DNA of 64,000 nt from Paracoccaceae bacterium (GTDB lineage: Bacteria > Pseudomonadota > Alphaproteobacteria > Rhodobacterales > Rhodobacteraceae). The position numbers and the translations under genes are program-made. The stretch lies in NCBI GenBank assembly GCA_024742705.1, contig JANSXZ010000005.1, positions 149,376 through 213,375 of the forward strand. The letters are read 5' to 3'. The notes below the pieces were generated by a model that saw nothing but the letters and a program-made list of their open reading frames with translations, was not told where the DNA came from and searched no databases. Below are positions 63,401-64,000 of this stretch, one piece after another (position 1 is the first letter of the stretch; every line of letters starts with the position of its first letter).

Positions 63401-64000
63401 CGGTAGATGAGGTTGCCTGTTGCCTCGTCTTCAAAGACGGTGCCCCAGATTTCGCTGGTATCCACCGCATGGATCGTCAGTTCGGCGTCTTCGACATCGC
63501 TGTCGTTTTCCAGCAAGACCGACAGGTTGAATGATGTGTCTTCGGCGGTCGTCACCGCATCGTCGGCGGCCACCGGCGCATCGTTCACCGGGGTCACGCT
63601 GACCGTGACCGTCGCCGTGGCGCTGCCGCCGGCGCCGTCGGAAACGGTGTAGTCAAAGCTGTCGGTGCCGGTGAAATCGGCATCGGGGGCATAGCTGAGC
63701 TGTTCCACCCCGTCCACCGTGACGATGGCGACCGTGCCGTTGCCGGGCGTGCCCGCCCCGAGGATCTGCAGCGCGCCGCCGTCGATGTCGCTGTCATTGG
63801 CCAGCACGTCGATCAGGATCGCGCCGCCGTCCTCGGCGCCGCTGCCGTTGTCGCCTTCGGCCACCGGCGCATCGTTCACCGGGGTCACGCTGACCGTGAC
63901 CGTCGCCGTGGCGCTGCCGCCGGCGCCGTCGGAAACGGTGTAGTCAAAGCTGTCGGTGCCGGTGAAATCGGCGTCGGGGGCATAGCTGAGCTGTTCCACC
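57418..64000 (-). CDS. Giant RTX adhesin with cadherin-like repeats and vWFA domain (N-terminus off window)
   Basis: At least 2193 residues, open at the right edge; the apparent first Met there is an internal GTG valine. Visible order: cadherin/VCBS-like repeats (residues 1-450, units such as SDGAGGSATATVTVSVTPVN); a propeller-like module of about 395 residues (454-849); one repeat; a second related module (954-1352); three repeats; a Gly linker; a von Willebrand A domain with MIDAS DASGSIGS (about 1680-1840); RTX nonapeptides GGGGDDVILG (about 1994-2024); and a C-terminal region ending DDIAVNMAVVA. Acidic, cysteine-poor and without C-terminal anchor, so likely a type I secreted, calcium-bound surface or biofilm adhesin. 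No secretion genes lie in the window. Confidence 0.9.
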   Translation of the reverse strand, partial: VEQLSYAPDADFTGTDSFDYTVSDGAGGSATATVTVSVTPVNDAPVAEGDNGSGAEDGGAILIDVLANDSDIDGGALQILGAGTPGNGTVAIVTVDGVEQLSYAPDADFTGTDSFDYTVSDGAGGSATATVTVSVTPVNDAPVAADDAVTTAEDTSFNLSVLLENDSDVEDAELTIHAVDTSEIWGTVFEDEATGNLIYRASRNDVLVESFEYTVIDSGGLTDTATATVTVTAVQDQPVANDDAVSTDEDTLLQGDVFADNGSGVDFDVDIHDELSVSEVNGVAASVGSQITLTSGALLTLDADGKFDYDPNGFFETLVAGESGTDSFAYTLSDGQGGSAEATVSVTIDGVNDAPEARDDFAATTEDGGAILIDVLGNDTDVDHATLDILEVGSAGDGVVSIVEVEGSDSPQLSYTPDADFTGTDSFVYTVSDGAGGTATGEVTVTVAPVNDAPVIDSDASDTSATAQTNDSGGVRLSTLSGDVTELRDVFFSGAEADDSTFAGLAIDSTTGKAYESTGYGQSENNEVRVFASVDDFRSGVVESTLMLEESTDLQATYFAAQDGKLFGAVGSDPGFGPQLGAWDAQTGVSTGTVFPFFGLQVDAFQPVFADAQETPMAVFDDNGTLYLLARADDAFVLSSFDPVGFTESFITSFALTPQGFGFVADGRIYFGDSVTGTVEAAYEIASDTLLTGLDIAFAPPGVEIGWTSAVYDAASDALFLATPERGEGGERLFVVDDALDALTEDHITATGVVRFDDADVGDTHTAEVAPPAEAQNAGVMTLGPVTEAEGGGHQVAWTYRVSASDRVPLPEAASFADSFVVTLRDSDGATDSETVTVTVVGINDAPVAEDDAVTAAEDSEGVSITPLDNDFDPDGDELWISSFDASGLIGDLSFETTSVGGDEPLPDIISDTTLIYTPAANFEGEESFTYTVTDGDLETTATVVITVVGANDAPVFDLEQSLTEGNAFVDAQPQLRGSTLSVTPLAVRGLDPVAGAAESHVGFAGIAVDAVTGKVYESTGFGFDVAADLRVYASVSDFEAGTVESTLVLAGDADIDGTHFAVRDGLIYAKSSASDTAEGGPGLVFGVWSAADGSLQETDDSFGFDYQRNVFDRDGEPSELVIVSDADGIYMLVRDELGLRVFSHDSEQGTVLLNEQALDIQRQIGFAFAIDGLIFFGDDEFGDIHQAFDTTTGTLGEGGEIELIGSLGGANGPAWTAAAHDPTTDALYLISSRAAEAGEGGTDRIYKITDAARKFFEPAAEGFLVFDDPDLGDIVTASVSDAPESENLGSLVVGIPIRLGEEHDLNWFYDIAPEVYRPLQTFNSFTDVFTVTVDDGNGGTDTIDVSIYVEGENDPPDAVDDVVNVNEGGSVEFNPIANDSDVDGDPVVLSFFATDGLQGNLTDAESDDGNLLFYEPAPGFFGVESTTYEAIDLVDFSWAEATITFVVNARPEAVADTATTAEDNAVLIDVLDNDTDNEDHTFEIVGFTQAQNGFVRLDASTGQMRYAPDRNFFGEDSFTYTIRDELGAEETGTVTVTVTPVADDPIANADFGTVLVGNESVTIDALANDVSPDGLSLSYGPVQNGAHGSVQIVAGNLVYTPDAEYSGVDSFTYTVNDTGGGSHVGTVTVLVQQDESAFSETVLPTLTFNTGGGGGGETPGVPVGAVAVDLSTTAVSGGVNLGFVLDASGSIGSSNWLTVREAVVTAIVGTEGTPGLAADFQNAGAPLDINVIGYSTDVFFNEVGSTDPVSEAIQTTTSLANNVANMPYPAGWTDWNEALTAATEFFSDTESGLISETDVNVLYFVTDGNPVVLSVEQQPFVAGGWGNLANALGTDQDVEIRAFSIGSGVTESNLLILDDTYTSSGPDSRALSTAEDLADAFRNDPLFNAELVEFSLFLRRGSDNIGEIADETDFAEIESGLNFAFPLTNVPGLANLLGDQNVFTANATFELNGTPETTDDQLIVTSQGEISKQQTSQNVAGTGGGDLLLGSDLADTISGGGGDDVILGFLGSDSLSGGAGDDVLGTRSSTAQALDGGDGRDVLNLLYSAVLDTADLVALNISNIEALDMTNDRGNDLTLTTDDVLDMSGNGDVNLDALLATIGDLDGVDSGRTFTILGDTQDSVSLIPLVNQEVSLFSESGSGNTSFTDQGGTTYQIYQFSATVADGPIAAGQILATLAIDDDIAVNMAVVA
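63567..63709 (-). repeat. 143-base near-identical direct repeat, copy 1
   Basis: Differs from the copy at 63858-64000 at one base (A for G near 63690). Offset is 291 bases, i.e. one 97-residue adhesin repeat. Encodes the segment from VEQLSYAPD to VNDAPVA. Confidence 0.95.
63858..64000 (-). repeat. 143-base near-identical direct repeat, copy 2
   Basis: Second copy, running to the window edge, so it may be longer. Such identity at DNA level within a repeat protein indicates recent duplication or gene conversion and predicts more identical copies beyond the edge. Confidence 0.95.

Noticed and set aside
60088..63534. Open frame of over 1100 codons opposite the adhesin
   Set aside because: Antisense shadow of repeat-coding DNA; no recognisable domain.
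63997..63999. Translation start of the adhesin at the right edge
   Set aside because: It is a GTG inside a repeat that also occurs at 63708; the protein continues past the window.
1..64000. CRISPR arrays, tRNA/rRNA genes, IS elements or prophage
   Set aside because: None recognised on reading both strands; the only strong repeats are coding repeats of the adhesin.

Overview
The window looks like a chromosomal segment of a high-GC alphaproteobacterium, most likely Rhodobacterales (Roseobacter/Paracoccaceae type). Signs are the strong GC bias, a dense gene order with many ATGA or GTGA stop-start overlaps, an Entner-Doudoroff pair, many ABC uptake operons, and very close similarity of several proteins to marine alphaproteobacterial families. 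I saw no rRNA, tRNA, CRISPR array, insertion sequence or prophage gene.

Region 1 (1-12936, all minus strand) is a storage and osmolyte cluster, read gpsA, HAD phosphatase, ggpS, glgP, glgB, glgC, glgA, glgX. It makes and breaks glycogen. It also carries a set of genes that could make the compatible solute glucosylglycerol from ADP-glucose (GlgC) and glycerol-3-phosphate (GpsA). glgX runs off the left edge.

Region 2 (13191-27483) is a catabolic island. A long minus-strand operon encodes a spermidine/putrescine-type ABC importer, a polysaccharide-deacetylase-fold hydrolase, a CaiB-type CoA-transferase, an acyl-CoA dehydrogenase and an MFS carrier. Opposite it are an atypical SDR, an atypical crotonase and a malonyl-CoA synthetase. 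A GntR regulator and an amidase close the island. Similar palindromes lie upstream of the importer and of gntR, which suggests one regulon. Substrate unknown; a cyclic imide/ureide or malonate-yielding compound is a hypothesis.

Region 3 (27610-34391) has a membrane-fused alpha/beta hydrolase, then a minus-strand group of a GST, a second CoA-transferase, an SDR, an amidase and DenD (D-erythronate dehydrogenase). Region 4 (34538-35779) is a photolyase-like flavoprotein whose domains appear in reversed order.

Region 5 (35814-46617) contains a five-gene peptide/nickel-type ABC operon, a LysR regulator, two metal-dependent amidohydrolases with a COG0523 GTPase (possible metal chaperone), and an ArsR regulator. 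Region 6 (46610-52979) is a second polyamine-type ABC operon bracketed by an arginine-deiminase-fold hydrolase and a metallo-beta-lactamase-fold hydrolase, with a divergent LysR gene.

Region 7 (53021-57257) is edd-eda behind a LacI-type operator, then a MOSC protein, and galU facing them. Region 8 (57418 to the right edge, minus) is a giant secreted RTX adhesin with cadherin-like repeats, two related large modules of about 395 residues, a von Willebrand A domain and a C-terminal RTX block. Its N-terminus lies beyond the window.
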